Part shown: piece by piece, positions 1 to 7,660 of the stretch
Layout: the number at the start of each line of letters is the position of its first letter
How positions within the stretch are numbered: position 1 is the first letter of the stretch
Assembly: GCA_009712635.1 (NCBI GenBank)
Contig: WASS01000020.1
Span: 372,001-436,000, forward strand
DNA: 64,000 nt
Origin: Hungatella sp.
GTDB taxonomy: Bacteria; Bacillota; Clostridia; Lachnospirales; Lachnospiraceae
Reading direction: 5' to 3'
Notes under the pieces: model-generated
What the model was told of the DNA's origin: nothing
Seen by the model: the letters and a program-made list of their open reading frames with translations, nothing else
Database searches by the model: none
Position numbers and translations under genes: made by a program

Positions 1-811
1 CAATCATCATGGAAATCGACTGGGAATCCACACTGTCTAACATCCCGATTCCGATCTGAACCGTTCTCATTTTATCTGAACCTGTAACAAGAAGGGGCCA
101 CAAATACATATTCCAGGCATTGATGAAGGTATATACTGCCATGGCACCTATGGCTGATTTCGTAAGAGGTATGAGGATGCTGTAAATGAATCTTAAGTCA
201 GAGCATCCGTCTATCCGGGCCGATTCGTATAATGATATGGGAAACGATTTATAAAACTGCCGGAATAAAAAGATACCCATAGCAGATGTCAGATAAGGAA
301 TAATTAAAACCTTATAGCTGTCAAGCCACCGAAATCCGCTTACCGTTAAGTAATTGGATATAATCGTCGCTTCTCCAGGTATCATCATGGTCGCCATCAC
401 AAGCATAAACAGCAGATTTTTGCCCTTAAATTCCAGAAAGGAAAATGAGAATGCTGCCAGTGAACAGGATACGATCTGCCCTGCAGTGATACAGCCTGCT
501 ACTAAAAATGAATTAATAATAAAACGGGTTAAAGGTATTTTAACCATTGCCTGACGAAAATTATCAAGTGTTGGTGTTGCCGGTATTAAATTCATACTGG
601 TTGTAAACAGTTCACCTGAAGGCATAAGCGCTATGCTGACGGCATATAAAAGCGGAAGCAGAAGAAACAAAGCCATAAGAAGATTAATCCCGGTCAAAGC
701 CAGTCTGGCAACCCTGCGGCGAAAAACCGCTTTCTTTAATGCCTCTCTTTTCAGATTCTCAAGTTCTTCTCTGCTGATATCTTTTACAGCCCTGGAAATA
801 ACAGTTTCCAT
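1..811 (-). CDS. ugpE: ABC transporter permease, UgpE/MalG-like (3' part off the left edge)
   Basis: Inner-membrane permease of a carbohydrate or glycerophosphodiester ABC importer. Its ATG shares one base with the stop codon of the upstream permease (TGATG), so the two are translationally coupled. About 270 codons are visible without a stop and the C-terminus lies outside the window. There is a cytoplasmic basic N-terminus, then several hydrophobic segments. The cytoplasmic EAA loop that docks on the ATPase is recognisable near the end (YESARIDGCSDLRF, followed by IPL). The later segment WPLLVTGSDKMRTVQIGI resembles UgpE-type glycerol-3-phosphate permeases more than MalG. The family call is firm; the substrate is inference, because the binding-protein gene is not in view. 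Confidence 0.82.
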   Translation of the reverse strand, partial: METVISRAVKDISREELENLKREALKKAVFRRRVARLALTGINLLMALFLLLPLLYAVSIALMPSGELFTTSMNLIPATPTLDNFRQAMVKIPLTRFIINSFLVAGCITAGQIVSCSLAAFSFSFLEFKGKNLLFMLVMATMMIPGEATIISNYLTVSGFRWLDSYKVLIIPYLTSAMGIFLFRQFYKSFPISLYESARIDGCSDLRFIYSILIPLTKSAIGAMAVYTFINAWNMYLWPLLVTGSDKMRTVQIGIGMLDSVDSQSISMMI

Positions 812-1677
812 CAATAGTGTACTCCTTTCTTTTCCAATCGAAACATACATAAAGTCAGAACCATAATGATGACAAACAAAATCACAGACTGGGCTGCTGC
901 GCTGCCAAAACGGTAATTAAAAAATGCATCCCGGTAAATGGAATAAACAATTAAATTGGTGGATTCACCCGGTCCTCCCATGGTTAATACTTTAACCTGG
1001 CCGAAGGACTGAAACGCCTGAATAATATTCACAACCAGCGTATAGAACAAAATCGGGCTTAAACCAGGTAGTGTCAGGCGGAAAAATTTCTGGAATGAAT
1101 TGGCTCCGTCTACCGACGCCCTCTCATAAATAACTTCATCAATATTACTTAAACCAGCGCTAAAGTAAAGAAAGTTAATGCCGCTGTTAAGCCACGCTGT
1201 TAAAAGTGCCACACAAATCAGTGCATATCTGGGGTCGCTGATCCAGTTAATATGTAATCCCAGGATCTTATTAACGATTCCAATAGCCGGATGAAGCATG
1301 ATTTTAAATATCATAGCGGCTGAGCTGGAAGCGATTGCCATTGGGAGCGCATAAGCAGTGCTGAATATCCGGATCCCTGGAAAAGACTGATTGCATAATA
1401 CGGCAGTGATAAGACCGAGAAGCATACTGACACTTACTACAATCAGTACAAATACAACCGTTACAAAAAGGCTGTTAAAAAAAGACGCTGAGCTTAAAAG
1501 CTCGGAATAATTTCCTGCACCCACAAACAACTTTGCCTGACCCATTTTATTTGTTTTAAAAAGGCTTAAATAAATAGTTTTGAAAAATGGGAAAAACAGA
1601 AAAATCGCAAAAATTGCCATGGCTGGAGCGATGTATCCATATGGACTTAATTTTCTCGTAACTAATTTATAATTCAT
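811..1677 (-). CDS. ugpA: ABC transporter permease, UgpA-like
   Basis: First permease of the importer, 288 aa, the usual family length. It has an N-terminal membrane segment (about residues 15-35), a periplasmic stretch and further hydrophobic segments. The EAA loop reads YERASVDGANSFQKFF and is followed by LPGLSP. The C-terminal part with GGPGESTNLIVYSIY and FGSAAAQS is close to E. coli UgpA, which supports a glycerol-3-phosphate or glycerophosphodiester importer, although general sugar permeases share much of this. It lies 11 bases after the ATPase gene and overlaps the next permease by one base, so the three form one operon. Start ATG at 1677. Confidence 0.85.
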   Translation of the reverse strand: MNYKLVTRKLSPYGYIAPAMAIFAIFLFFPFFKTIYLSLFKTNKMGQAKLFVGAGNYSELLSSASFFNSLFVTVVFVLIVVSVSMLLGLITAVLCNQSFPGIRIFSTAYALPMAIASSSAAMIFKIMLHPAIGIVNKILGLHINWISDPRYALICVALLTAWLNSGINFLYFSAGLSNIDEVIYERASVDGANSFQKFFRLTLPGLSPILFYTLVVNIIQAFQSFGQVKVLTMGGPGESTNLIVYSIYRDAFFNYRFGSAAAQSVILFVIIMVLTLCMFRLEKKGVHY

Positions 1678-1688
1678 TGGATTACTCC

Positions 1689-2789
1689 TTAACGGTATAA
1701 TATGTTTTCTTCTGTCTCCATATCAAACAGCAAAATACGGCTCATGTCTGCAAAGATGGATATTTCCTTTCCCCCTTCAGATGGAAAATCCGGTTTCAGT
1801 CTGGCACATACCGGGCTTCTTCCTATTTTTCCATGAAGTAGGATTTCAGATCCCAGAACTTCTTTTATCTCCACATTCAATTTCAGTTCCTGATCTTTGG
1901 AACCAGTTTCATGCAAATCCTCGGGACGGATACCCAGATATACTCTTCTACCCAGATAGTCACCATCCATAAGCCTTTTTGCGCATTCCTCATTTACAAA
2001 CAATCTGTTTTTTGAAAACTCCACACAAATCCGTTCTTCTCTTCTCTCCACCCAGACTGGAATGAAATTCATGGAAGGGGATCCGATGAAGCCAGCTACA
2101 AATTTATTGATTGGATTCGTATATAGAACTTTTGGTTCAGCAGCCTGTAATATAACCCCGGAATTCATAACCACAATTCTTGTGCCCAAAGTCATTGCCT
2201 CTACCTGATCATGAGTTACATATATAATGGTTGCCCCAAGCTCCTTGTGTATCTTAGATAATTCAACCCTCATCTGTGTTCTCAGCTTTGCATCCAGATT
2301 GGACAGTGGCTCATCCATCAGATAAGCTTTGGGTTCACGGACAATCGCACTCCCAATGGCCACTCTCTGCTTTTGACCGCCGGATAAAGCGTGGGGTTTC
2401 CGGACCAATAAGTGGCTGATGCATAAAACATCTGCCGCTTTTCTCACTCGCTGATCAATTTCCGTTTTTACAACATTTCGTACTCGCAAACTAAATGCCA
2501 TGTTCTCATAAACAGTCAGATGAGGATAAAGAGCATAGGACTGAAACACCATGGATAGATCTCTTTTTTGGGGAACAGTCAGATTCATTAATTCTCCGTC
2601 TATCCATAGCTCCCCGGAGGATATTTCCTCGAGCCCGGCTATCATCCGCAGTGTAGTAGATTTTCCGCAGCCCGATGGACCTACCAGAATCAGAAACTCC
2701 TGATCTCTTATATCCAGATTGAAATTCTTCACCGCAATCTGACCATTTTTAAATGTTTTGCATACATTTACCAAAGATAGACTTGCCAT
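1689..2789 (-). CDS. ugpC: ABC transporter ATP-binding protein, UgpC/MsmX/MalK type
   Basis: Cytoplasmic ATPase that energises the two permeases encoded downstream. 366 aa, as expected for the MalK/UgpC family: ABC domain followed by a C-terminal OB/TOBE-like regulatory domain (from about residue 240). Walker A GPSGCGKST is at 37-45, the Q-loop near 83, the signature LSGGQ at 135-139, Walker B LMDEP at 157-161, and the switch histidine follows in THDQVEAM. It is the first gene of the visible operon and is divergent from glmS. In some Firmicutes one such ATPase serves several importers; its place here suggests it serves at least this one. A weak promoter candidate (TTTTCA, 16 bases, TAAAAT) lies upstream in 2790-2860. 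Confidence 0.9.
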   Translation of the reverse strand: MASLSLVNVCKTFKNGQIAVKNFNLDIRDQEFLILVGPSGCGKSTTLRMIAGLEEISSGELWIDGELMNLTVPQKRDLSMVFQSYALYPHLTVYENMAFSLRVRNVVKTEIDQRVRKAADVLCISHLLVRKPHALSGGQKQRVAIGSAIVREPKAYLMDEPLSNLDAKLRTQMRVELSKIHKELGATIIYVTHDQVEAMTLGTRIVVMNSGVILQAAEPKVLYTNPINKFVAGFIGSPSMNFIPVWVERREERICVEFSKNRLFVNEECAKRLMDGDYLGRRVYLGIRPEDLHETGSKDQELKLNVEIKEVLGSEILLHGKIGRSPVCARLKPDFPSEGGKEISIFADMSRILLFDMETEENILYR

Positions 2790-2885
2790 ATGATGCTGCT
2801 TCCTTTCTTATATCCTGACTTCATTTTAGAGAACCCATGTAAAATGAAAAAGAATCTTTTAGTAAAATGAATGTAAATCATGCTA

Positions 2886-2914
2886 TTGACGCACAAAGAA
2901 AGAAAAGTTATAAT
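2886..2914 (+). promoter_or_regulatory. sigma-A promoter of glmS
   Basis: TTGACG at 2886-2891, a 17-base spacer and a perfect TATAAT at 2909-2914. It faces the ribozyme and glmS; transcription would start near 2921, about 40 nt upstream of the ribozyme cleavage site. The AGGAGG-like stretch at 2929-2935 has no useful start codon after it and ends up in the short 5' cleavage fragment. Confidence 0.85.
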
Positions 2915-2957
2915 AAACTAAATTTATGAAGGAGGCATAAATACAAATAGCAAAGCT

Positions 2958-3160
2958 AAGCGCCATGCACCTGAGGATACGATCGTGAACGTTTTCGCAT
3001 GAAAACGGTATCCAGGGTTAACGAGGTGAAGGGTTATCGAATATTCGGCGGATGCCCTTCCATGCCAGCCGGGCGTGTATCCATTGTGAAATATGCAGGT
3101 AACTGCAAAACAACCACTCTGGAACCGGTATATGCAGGAGAAAACCTGGTAGACAAATTG
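2958..3160 (+). ncRNA. glmS self-cleaving ribozyme-riboswitch (3' boundary approximate)
   Basis: Catalytic RNA in the glmS leader that, in characterised members, cleaves itself when bound to glucosamine-6-phosphate and so lowers glmS mRNA. The hallmark A|GCGCC is at 2959-2964, placing cleavage between 2959 and 2960. A stem follows (GGATAC/GTATCC around an inner CGTTTT/AAAACG hairpin), then the conserved core GTTAACGAGG at about 3014-3025, then TTATCGAATATTCGGCGGAT and the arms GAAGGG/CCCTTC. A GCAG-GTAA-CTGC tetraloop hairpin marks the 3' domain. Position directly upstream of glmS fits. The 3' end is not defined by eye. Confidence 0.9.
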
Positions 3161-3200
3161 CTGTCCGTTTTTACAAACGATGGAAGACAGCTTGTTTTTG
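3160..3200 (+). terminator. possible attenuator hairpin between ribozyme and glmS
   Basis: GCTGTC (3160-3165) pairs with GACAGC (3186-3191), with an inner CGTTT/AAACG hairpin and a six-base bulge, followed by TTGTTTTTG. The shape resembles a weak intrinsic terminator in the leader, but the bulge makes it uncertain and it may be part of the ribozyme's peripheral structure. The remaining leader, 3201-3247, shows nothing recognisable. Confidence 0.3.
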
Positions 3201-3261
3201 TGTGCGCAATTGACAGATTCAGATCATAAATTAATAGAGCATTGAAAAAGGAGATTATATT

Positions 3262-5079
3262 ATGTGTGGAATTATAGGATATACAGGACCTTTGGATTCA
3301 AAGAAAATATTGCTGGAAGGACTTTCCCAGCTGGAATACCGTGGATATGACAGTGCAGGAATTGCTCTTTGTATGGAAAATTCCAGAATTCAGTTAGTAC
3401 GTCATACCGGAAAAGTTTCTAATCTGAAAAAGGGCTGTGAGGACATAAGCCAGGTATCCCATTGTGGACTGGGACACACCAGATGGGCAACCCACGGTGG
3501 TGTCACTACGGAAAACACCCATCCTCACAGAGCAGGACGGGTAATACTGGTTCACAATGGAATTATAGAAAACTATCATCAGCTCACCACTGACTTTCAC
3601 CTGGAAGGAAAGCTTCTCTCTGAAACAGACAGCGAAGTTGCAGCATGGGTTCTTGAAAGTCTTTATGACGGAAATCCGGCAGAAGCTATTTCAAAGCTGG
3701 TTACCCATTTAAAAGGGTCTTACAGCTTCTGTATGATGTTTGAAGATCATCCCGGGGAAATCTATGCAATCCGGAACGTAAGTCCTCTTGTGGCTGCATA
3801 TACCCACTCAGGTTCCTTTGTAGCATCGGATCTGACTGCGCTGATTCCTTATACGAGACAATATTTTGTAGTGCCTGAGGATCACATTTTAAGACTTACC
3901 TCCTACAAAGTCCATTTATATGACCTGGACTTAAAGGAGCAGGAACCGGAAATTCTGGAAGTGAACTGGAATATGGATGCTGCCATGAAAAACGGTTTTC
4001 CTCATTTCATGCTGAAGGAAATACACGAACAGCCGGACGCGTTAAAAAACACCATACTCCCCCGTCTTGCAAAGGGGCTGCCTGATTTTACCGACGATCA
4101 GATACCTGACTATATATTTAAAGACTGTAACCAGGTTCAGATTGTGGCCTGCGGGACTGCCATGCATGCCGGTATGGCTGCAAGAGCCTTAATGGAACCC
4201 CTACTTCGAATTCCGGTTACAGTATCCATCGCATCAGAATTCCGGTATGAAGATCCACTGGTTGATGATAAAACCCTGGTTATTATTATCTCCCAATCCG
4301 GTGAGACCATCGATACCCTGGCAGCTCTTCGTCTGGCTAAAAGCTATGGTTCCAGAACCCTTTCGGTCGTTAATGTAAAAGGCTCGACCATTGCAAGAGA
4401 AAGCGATTATGTGCTCTATACCCACGCAGGCCCTGAGATTGCAGTAGCCAGCACAAAAGCCTACTCCGTTCAGCTGGCTGCCCTCTATATGGTTTGCTGC
4501 CGTATGGCCCTTGTAAGGGAAAAATACAGCGTGGCAGAGGCAGAGGATTTCATGAAGAAACTCCTTGACTCCATTCCTGCCATGGAAGCCATGATAGAAA
4601 AAAAGGATATGGTGAAAGCACTGGTAACCCATTTAATCAATAAGCCGGATGCCTTTTTCATTGGGCGTGGACTTGATTACGCATTCTCTCTTGAGGGTGC
4701 ATTAAAATTAAAGGAAATTTCTTATATTCATGCGGAAGCCTACGCTGCCGGCGAATTAAAACACGGTACCATTGCTCTTATCACACAGGATGTACCCGTA
4801 ATTGCCATTGCCACCCAGGAAAATGTCTTTTTAAAGACCATATCCAATATCAGGGAAGTAAAAGCAAGAGGTGCCTTTGTTATTCTGCTTACAAAAGAAA
4901 GTTTGAATGTAGATCCCGGCATTGCAGATATCCAGATTAATATTCCGGATATCGGAGATCGTTTCACAGTATTTCCCATTGCAGTGGTTTTACAGCTCAT
5001 TGCTTATTATGCATCTGTAGGGAAAAATTTAGATGTGGATCAGCCCAGGAATCTGGCTAAATCCGTGACTGTAGAATAG
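3262..5079 (+). CDS. glmS: glutamine--fructose-6-phosphate aminotransferase (isomerising)
   Basis: Makes glucosamine-6-phosphate from fructose-6-phosphate and glutamine, the first committed step to UDP-GlcNAc, peptidoglycan and teichoic acids. 605 aa, full length. MCGIIGY at the N-terminus exposes the nucleophilic Cys2 of the class II glutaminase domain (about residues 2-220). Two SIS sugar-isomerase domains follow (about 285-420 and 455-590; SQSGETIDT is a sugar-phosphate motif), and the C-terminus ends LAKSVTVE. An AAAGGAG site sits about 8 bases before the ATG. Transcribed alone: ribozyme leader upstream, strong terminator directly downstream. Confidence 0.97.
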   Translation: MCGIIGYTGPLDSKKILLEGLSQLEYRGYDSAGIALCMENSRIQLVRHTGKVSNLKKGCEDISQVSHCGLGHTRWATHGGVTTENTHPHRAGRVILVHNGIIENYHQLTTDFHLEGKLLSETDSEVAAWVLESLYDGNPAEAISKLVTHLKGSYSFCMMFEDHPGEIYAIRNVSPLVAAYTHSGSFVASDLTALIPYTRQYFVVPEDHILRLTSYKVHLYDLDLKEQEPEILEVNWNMDAAMKNGFPHFMLKEIHEQPDALKNTILPRLAKGLPDFTDDQIPDYIFKDCNQVQIVACGTAMHAGMAARALMEPLLRIPVTVSIASEFRYEDPLVDDKTLVIIISQSGETIDTLAALRLAKSYGSRTLSVVNVKGSTIARESDYVLYTHAGPEIAVASTKAYSVQLAALYMVCCRMALVREKYSVAEAEDFMKKLLDSIPAMEAMIEKKDMVKALVTHLINKPDAFFIGRGLDYAFSLEGALKLKEISYIHAEAYAAGELKHGTIALITQDVPVIAIATQENVFLKTISNIREVKARGAFVILLTKESLNVDPGIADIQINIPDIGDRFTVFPIAVVLQLIAYYASVGKNLDVDQPRNLAKSVTVE

Positions 5080-5100
5080 AATTATTTTCATGAAACATTA

Positions 5101-5141
5101 AAACAGGCGTATCGCTCTAAACTGGCGATATGCCTGTTTTA
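5101..5141 (+). terminator. intrinsic terminator of glmS
   Basis: A 15-bp stem, AAACAGGCGTATCGC (5101-5115) with GCGATATGCCTGTTT (5125-5139) and one G-U pair, with a 9-base loop and a T-run ending the stem. It lies 21 bases after the glmS stop. Confidence 0.85.
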
Positions 5142-5164
5142 ACTTGTATCCTGCTAATCCATGG

Positions 5165-5193
5165 TTGACGGATCAGATAAAAAGGATTATAAT
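5165..5193 (+). promoter_or_regulatory. sigma-A promoter of the tetR gene
   Basis: TTGACG at 5165-5170, 17-base spacer, TATAAT at 5188-5193. The probable TetR operator starts four bases after the -10 box, covering the transcription start, which is the classical arrangement for autorepression. Confidence 0.8.
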
Positions 5194-5197
5194 GGTA

Positions 5198-5216
5198 ATT
5201 GAATGAATGGTTCAAT
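5198..5216 (+). promoter_or_regulatory. probable TetR operator, copy 1 (autoregulatory)
   Basis: Dyad ATTGAA-n7-TTCAAT, 19 bp, over the start point of the tetR promoter. The identical 19 bp recur at 5935-5953 before the lipoprotein gene and were not noticed elsewhere in the window. Assignment to the adjacent TetR protein is inference from symmetry, repetition and position. Confidence 0.7.
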
Positions 5217-5232
5217 AAGTGAGGTGGAATGA

Positions 5233-5895
5233 ATGGAAAACAGAATGAAATTAATATTTGACACAGCCAGTCATTTATTTATCAACAAGGGGTATTCTCG
5301 GACACAAATGAAGGACATCGCAAAGGAAATTGGTTTATCTACCGGTATGCTCTATATATATTTCACAGGAAAGAGAGAACTATTAAGTTTTCTACTTAAA
5401 GCAACCATAGATCCATCATTTATTACTCAGGAGTTTGAGTTGCCTATCCAATCCCAGCTATTCGATAACTTGGATCTGGAAATTATGGAAGCATTTGAAC
5501 AAAATACTAAATCATTTTCTGCACATTTAGATGATATTACCAATTATCCCCTGGAGCAAATGTTGTCCAACGCATTTGATGTCATTTCAAAGTACGGGAT
5601 CGGCTGTTTACTCATTGAAAAAAATCCTGATGATTTGGGAAAACTCACTGCCTATTATAAGGAATACCGGCAAAAATTTTACAATCAGGTTTTATCATAC
5701 ATCACACTGTATATTCAAAACGGAACTTTCCGTCAGATTGATTATCCACAATACGTTGCACGCTTAATCATAGAAACAATGTCATGGTGGGGAATGCATA
5801 TTACCAATGATGCCTACGAAATCCAAAAAGATATTTCTGTTGAAACAGCGAAAAGTATTTGCATGGATAGCTTGATTCACGCTTATAAAAGATAA
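5233..5895 (+). CDS. TetR/AcrR family transcriptional regulator
   Basis: 220 aa, typical TetR length. The N-terminal helix-turn-helix covers about residues 8-52 (ASHLFINKGYSRTQMKDIA, then EIGLSTGMLYIYF), a strong family match; the rest is a divergent helical ligand-binding domain that does not reveal the ligand. Start ATG at 5233 after GAGGTGG. It probably represses itself and the downstream lipoprotein/VTT pair through the two identical dyads at 5198 and 5935. Genes of this arrangement often answer membrane- or envelope-active compounds, but nothing here identifies the inducer. Confidence 0.9.
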   Translation: MENRMKLIFDTASHLFINKGYSRTQMKDIAKEIGLSTGMLYIYFTGKRELLSFLLKATIDPSFITQEFELPIQSQLFDNLDLEIMEAFEQNTKSFSAHLDDITNYPLEQMLSNAFDVISKYGIGCLLIEKNPDDLGKLTAYYKEYRQKFYNQVLSYITLYIQNGTFRQIDYPQYVARLIIETMSWWGMHITNDAYEIQKDISVETAKSICMDSLIHAYKR

Positions 5896-5923
5896 TTTTT
5901 ACGGGGCTGCTGCTCCGTAAAAA
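5896..5923 (+). other. inverted repeat after tetR
   Basis: TTTTTACGGGGC (5896-5907) pairs with GCTCCGTAAAAA (5912-5923) around a TGCT loop. There is no T-run beyond the stem in either direction, so it is at most a weak terminator or an mRNA-end stabiliser between tetR and the next gene. Confidence 0.5.
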
Positions 5924-5925
5924 AA

Positions 5926-5953
5926 TATAGTTTCATTGAATGAATGGTTCAAT
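5926..5953 (+). promoter_or_regulatory. probable TetR operator, copy 2, with weak promoter, before the lipoprotein gene
   Basis: The same 19-bp dyad ATTGAA-n7-TTCAAT as before tetR lies at 5935-5953. A TATAGT -10-like box at 5926-5931 stands three bases upstream, mirroring the four-base gap at copy 1. No good -35 box is seen, so this promoter would be weak or need help; read-through from tetR is also possible. Confidence 0.6.
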
Positions 5954-5983
5954 TAGTCAGATTCTGAAAAGGAGTATAATGTT

Positions 5984-6910
5984 ATGAAACGCAATTCAAT
6001 ATCATTGGCCTGTGCTGCTTTTTTCCTCTTTGTAATAGTAACCAGCTGCGGAGGGCAAAAAACAACTTCACTGGTAAACACTCTTACCTTCGATGCTGAT
6101 GATTTTAACAGCATTCGGCTTGATTATGATGCAGATGATATTTATGTTTTAGAAAGTAATCAAGCCAACGTGGTATTAAAAGAATATATGAACGAAAACA
6201 AAGAGAGCTATTACGCCAAAACCTCCTCAAAAAACGGTGAACTTCTGATTACAGAGGGAAAAAGGCCAAGGCGTTCCAGTTTTGAATCTTATATAGAAAT
6301 TTACATTCCAAAAAATAATACAAAAAACTTATCCCTGCATTCAACAAGCGGAACCATTCGTTCTGAAATTGTTCTGCTTGTACCAGGTAATTTTTCCGTT
6401 GATACGACCAGCGGCACCGTGGAAATTTCCAATGTAAAGGCTTCAGCAATAAAAGCTGCCAGTGCAAACGGAAGTCTGAGTTTTAAAAATATTGATGCAG
6501 AGAAAATTGACGTACAGACTGCCAACGCCGCAACTTTAATGAATGAGATAAACGGAACAATCCTCTATCTATCAAAAGGAGGAAAACTGACCGCATCCCA
6601 GCTTAGCGGTTCCGGTTCCTTTCACGCTTCAGGAGAGGGTTCCCTTGACATTTCCTATGTCGATGTAACAGGCGATATTTCTGCATATTCAAAAAATGGT
6701 ACGCTTACGTTAACTGTTCCTGATTCACTTGCTTTTCAATTTTCAGCTGTAACCAAACAAGGATCTATTCAAACCTCTTTTTCAGAGCAGCTTGCATTTA
6801 CGGATCACACTGCTTTGGGATCTGTAGGAGCTTATCCTGATAAAACCATTGCATTGGAAACTCGAAATGGAGATATGAAAGTATCAAGGCGATCCTATGA
6901 AAAAAAATAA
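5984..6910 (+). CDS. DUF4097-type beta-strand-repeat lipoprotein
   Basis: 308 aa, start ATG after AAAGGAG. The N-terminal lipoprotein signal (hydrophobic stretch to about residue 19, then VTSC with Cys22) predicts a cell-surface lipid anchor. The remainder has no membrane segment and is a run of short beta-strand repeats with repeated N, S, G and T turns (TSGTIRSE, TTSGTVEISN, NGSLSFKN, KNGTLTLTV, RNGDMKVSR), typical of DUF4097 'putative adhesin' proteins. The function of the family is poorly known; links to envelope stress and sensing have been suggested for relatives. It overlaps the next gene by 14 bases. Confidence 0.78.
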   Translation: MKRNSISLACAAFFLFVIVTSCGGQKTTSLVNTLTFDADDFNSIRLDYDADDIYVLESNQANVVLKEYMNENKESYYAKTSSKNGELLITEGKRPRRSSFESYIEIYIPKNNTKNLSLHSTSGTIRSEIVLLVPGNFSVDTTSGTVEISNVKASAIKAASANGSLSFKNIDAEKIDVQTANAATLMNEINGTILYLSKGGKLTASQLSGSGSFHASGEGSLDISYVDVTGDISAYSKNGTLTLTVPDSLAFQFSAVTKQGSIQTSFSEQLAFTDHTALGSVGAYPDKTIALETRNGDMKVSRRSYEKK

Positions 6911-7610
6911 TGGTTCTGTAATACGATGGGTACTTGTAATTGCTTTGTTTTTCTCTCTCATGCTTGCTCTTGCTTTCCTATCATTCCCTTATATCACTCT
7001 TTTATCAGAGCCTGAGATACAGCAGAAATTAAAAATGGAGGTTACTTCTTTTGGCTTGATGGGCTGGCTTCTTGTTCTATGCATTCAGATAATCCAGATA
7101 GTGATTGCGTTTATACCTGGTGAACCCGTCGAAATTCTGGCAGGAGCCTTGTATGGATGGGCTGGCGGAGTTTTTCTTTGTCTTCTAGGGTGTGTAATCG
7201 CCTCCTCTGGCATTTTTATAATTTCCAAAAGGTTTGGAACTTCCTTTGCTGAAAACCTGATCAGAACAGACAGACTTGATAAATTTACATTTCTGAAAGA
7301 TACTAAGAAATTAGAAACCATAGTATTTATTCTGTTTTTAATTCCCGGAACTCCAAAGGATATGTTGACATATGTAGTTGGAACCAGTTCCATGAAGTTA
7401 ATTCCATTCCTGGCTATCTCAACTCTTGCACGCCTTCCTTCTGTCCTGTCCTCCACTATCATCGGATCTGCAATACGGGAGGGCCAATGGATAATGAGTG
7501 CTTCTGTTTTTGCTTTTACTGCCGTGTTAGGTATCATTGGAATTAAGTACCAGGATGGTATGATTGGTTTTTGTAAAAGAATAGGTAAAAAAATAAATGG
7601 TATGGAATAA
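6897..7610 (+). CDS. VTT-domain (TVP38/TMEM64, DedA-like) membrane protein
   Basis: 237 aa polytopic membrane protein. N-terminal membrane helix (about 10-32), then the VTT core: a re-entrant segment FIPGEPVEILAG (about 72-83), the glycine-rich GALYGWAGG, a further helix, and the second half-motif IPGTPKDMLTYVVG. VTT proteins are implicated in lipid scrambling and in tolerance to membrane stress; which lipid is unknown here. It overlaps the lipoprotein gene by 14 bases, so the two are translationally coupled and probably share TetR control. Confidence 0.85.
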   Translation: MKKNNGSVIRWVLVIALFFSLMLALAFLSFPYITLLSEPEIQQKLKMEVTSFGLMGWLLVLCIQIIQIVIAFIPGEPVEILAGALYGWAGGVFLCLLGCVIASSGIFIISKRFGTSFAENLIRTDRLDKFTFLKDTKKLETIVFILFLIPGTPKDMLTYVVGTSSMKLIPFLAISTLARLPSVLSSTIIGSAIREGQWIMSASVFAFTAVLGIIGIKYQDGMIGFCKRIGKKINGME

Positions 7611-7615
7611 TGGGG

Positions 7616-7655
7616 AAGGCTGGAATTTTCACTAATATACGAAAATTCCAGCCTT
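7616..7655. terminator. bidirectional hairpin between convergent operons
   Basis: Perfect 15-bp stem AAGGCTGGAATTTTC / GAAAATTCCAGCCTT with a 10-base loop, between the plus-strand VTT gene and the minus-strand yhfW-like gene, six or fewer bases from each stop. T-runs are weak on both sides. Confidence 0.7.
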
Positions 7656-7660
7656 CTCTC

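Noticed and set aside
2999-3229. Open frame of 76 codons upstream of glmS
   Set aside because: It runs through the glmS ribozyme and its leader, has no ribosome binding site and its translation has no protein-like pattern.
4234-4632. Open frame of 132 codons opposite glmS
   Set aside because: Antisense shadow of glmS with Cys/His-rich random-looking translation.
5896-5923. Hairpin after tetR as a true terminator
   Set aside because: No U-run follows the stem in either direction, so it is listed only as an inverted repeat.
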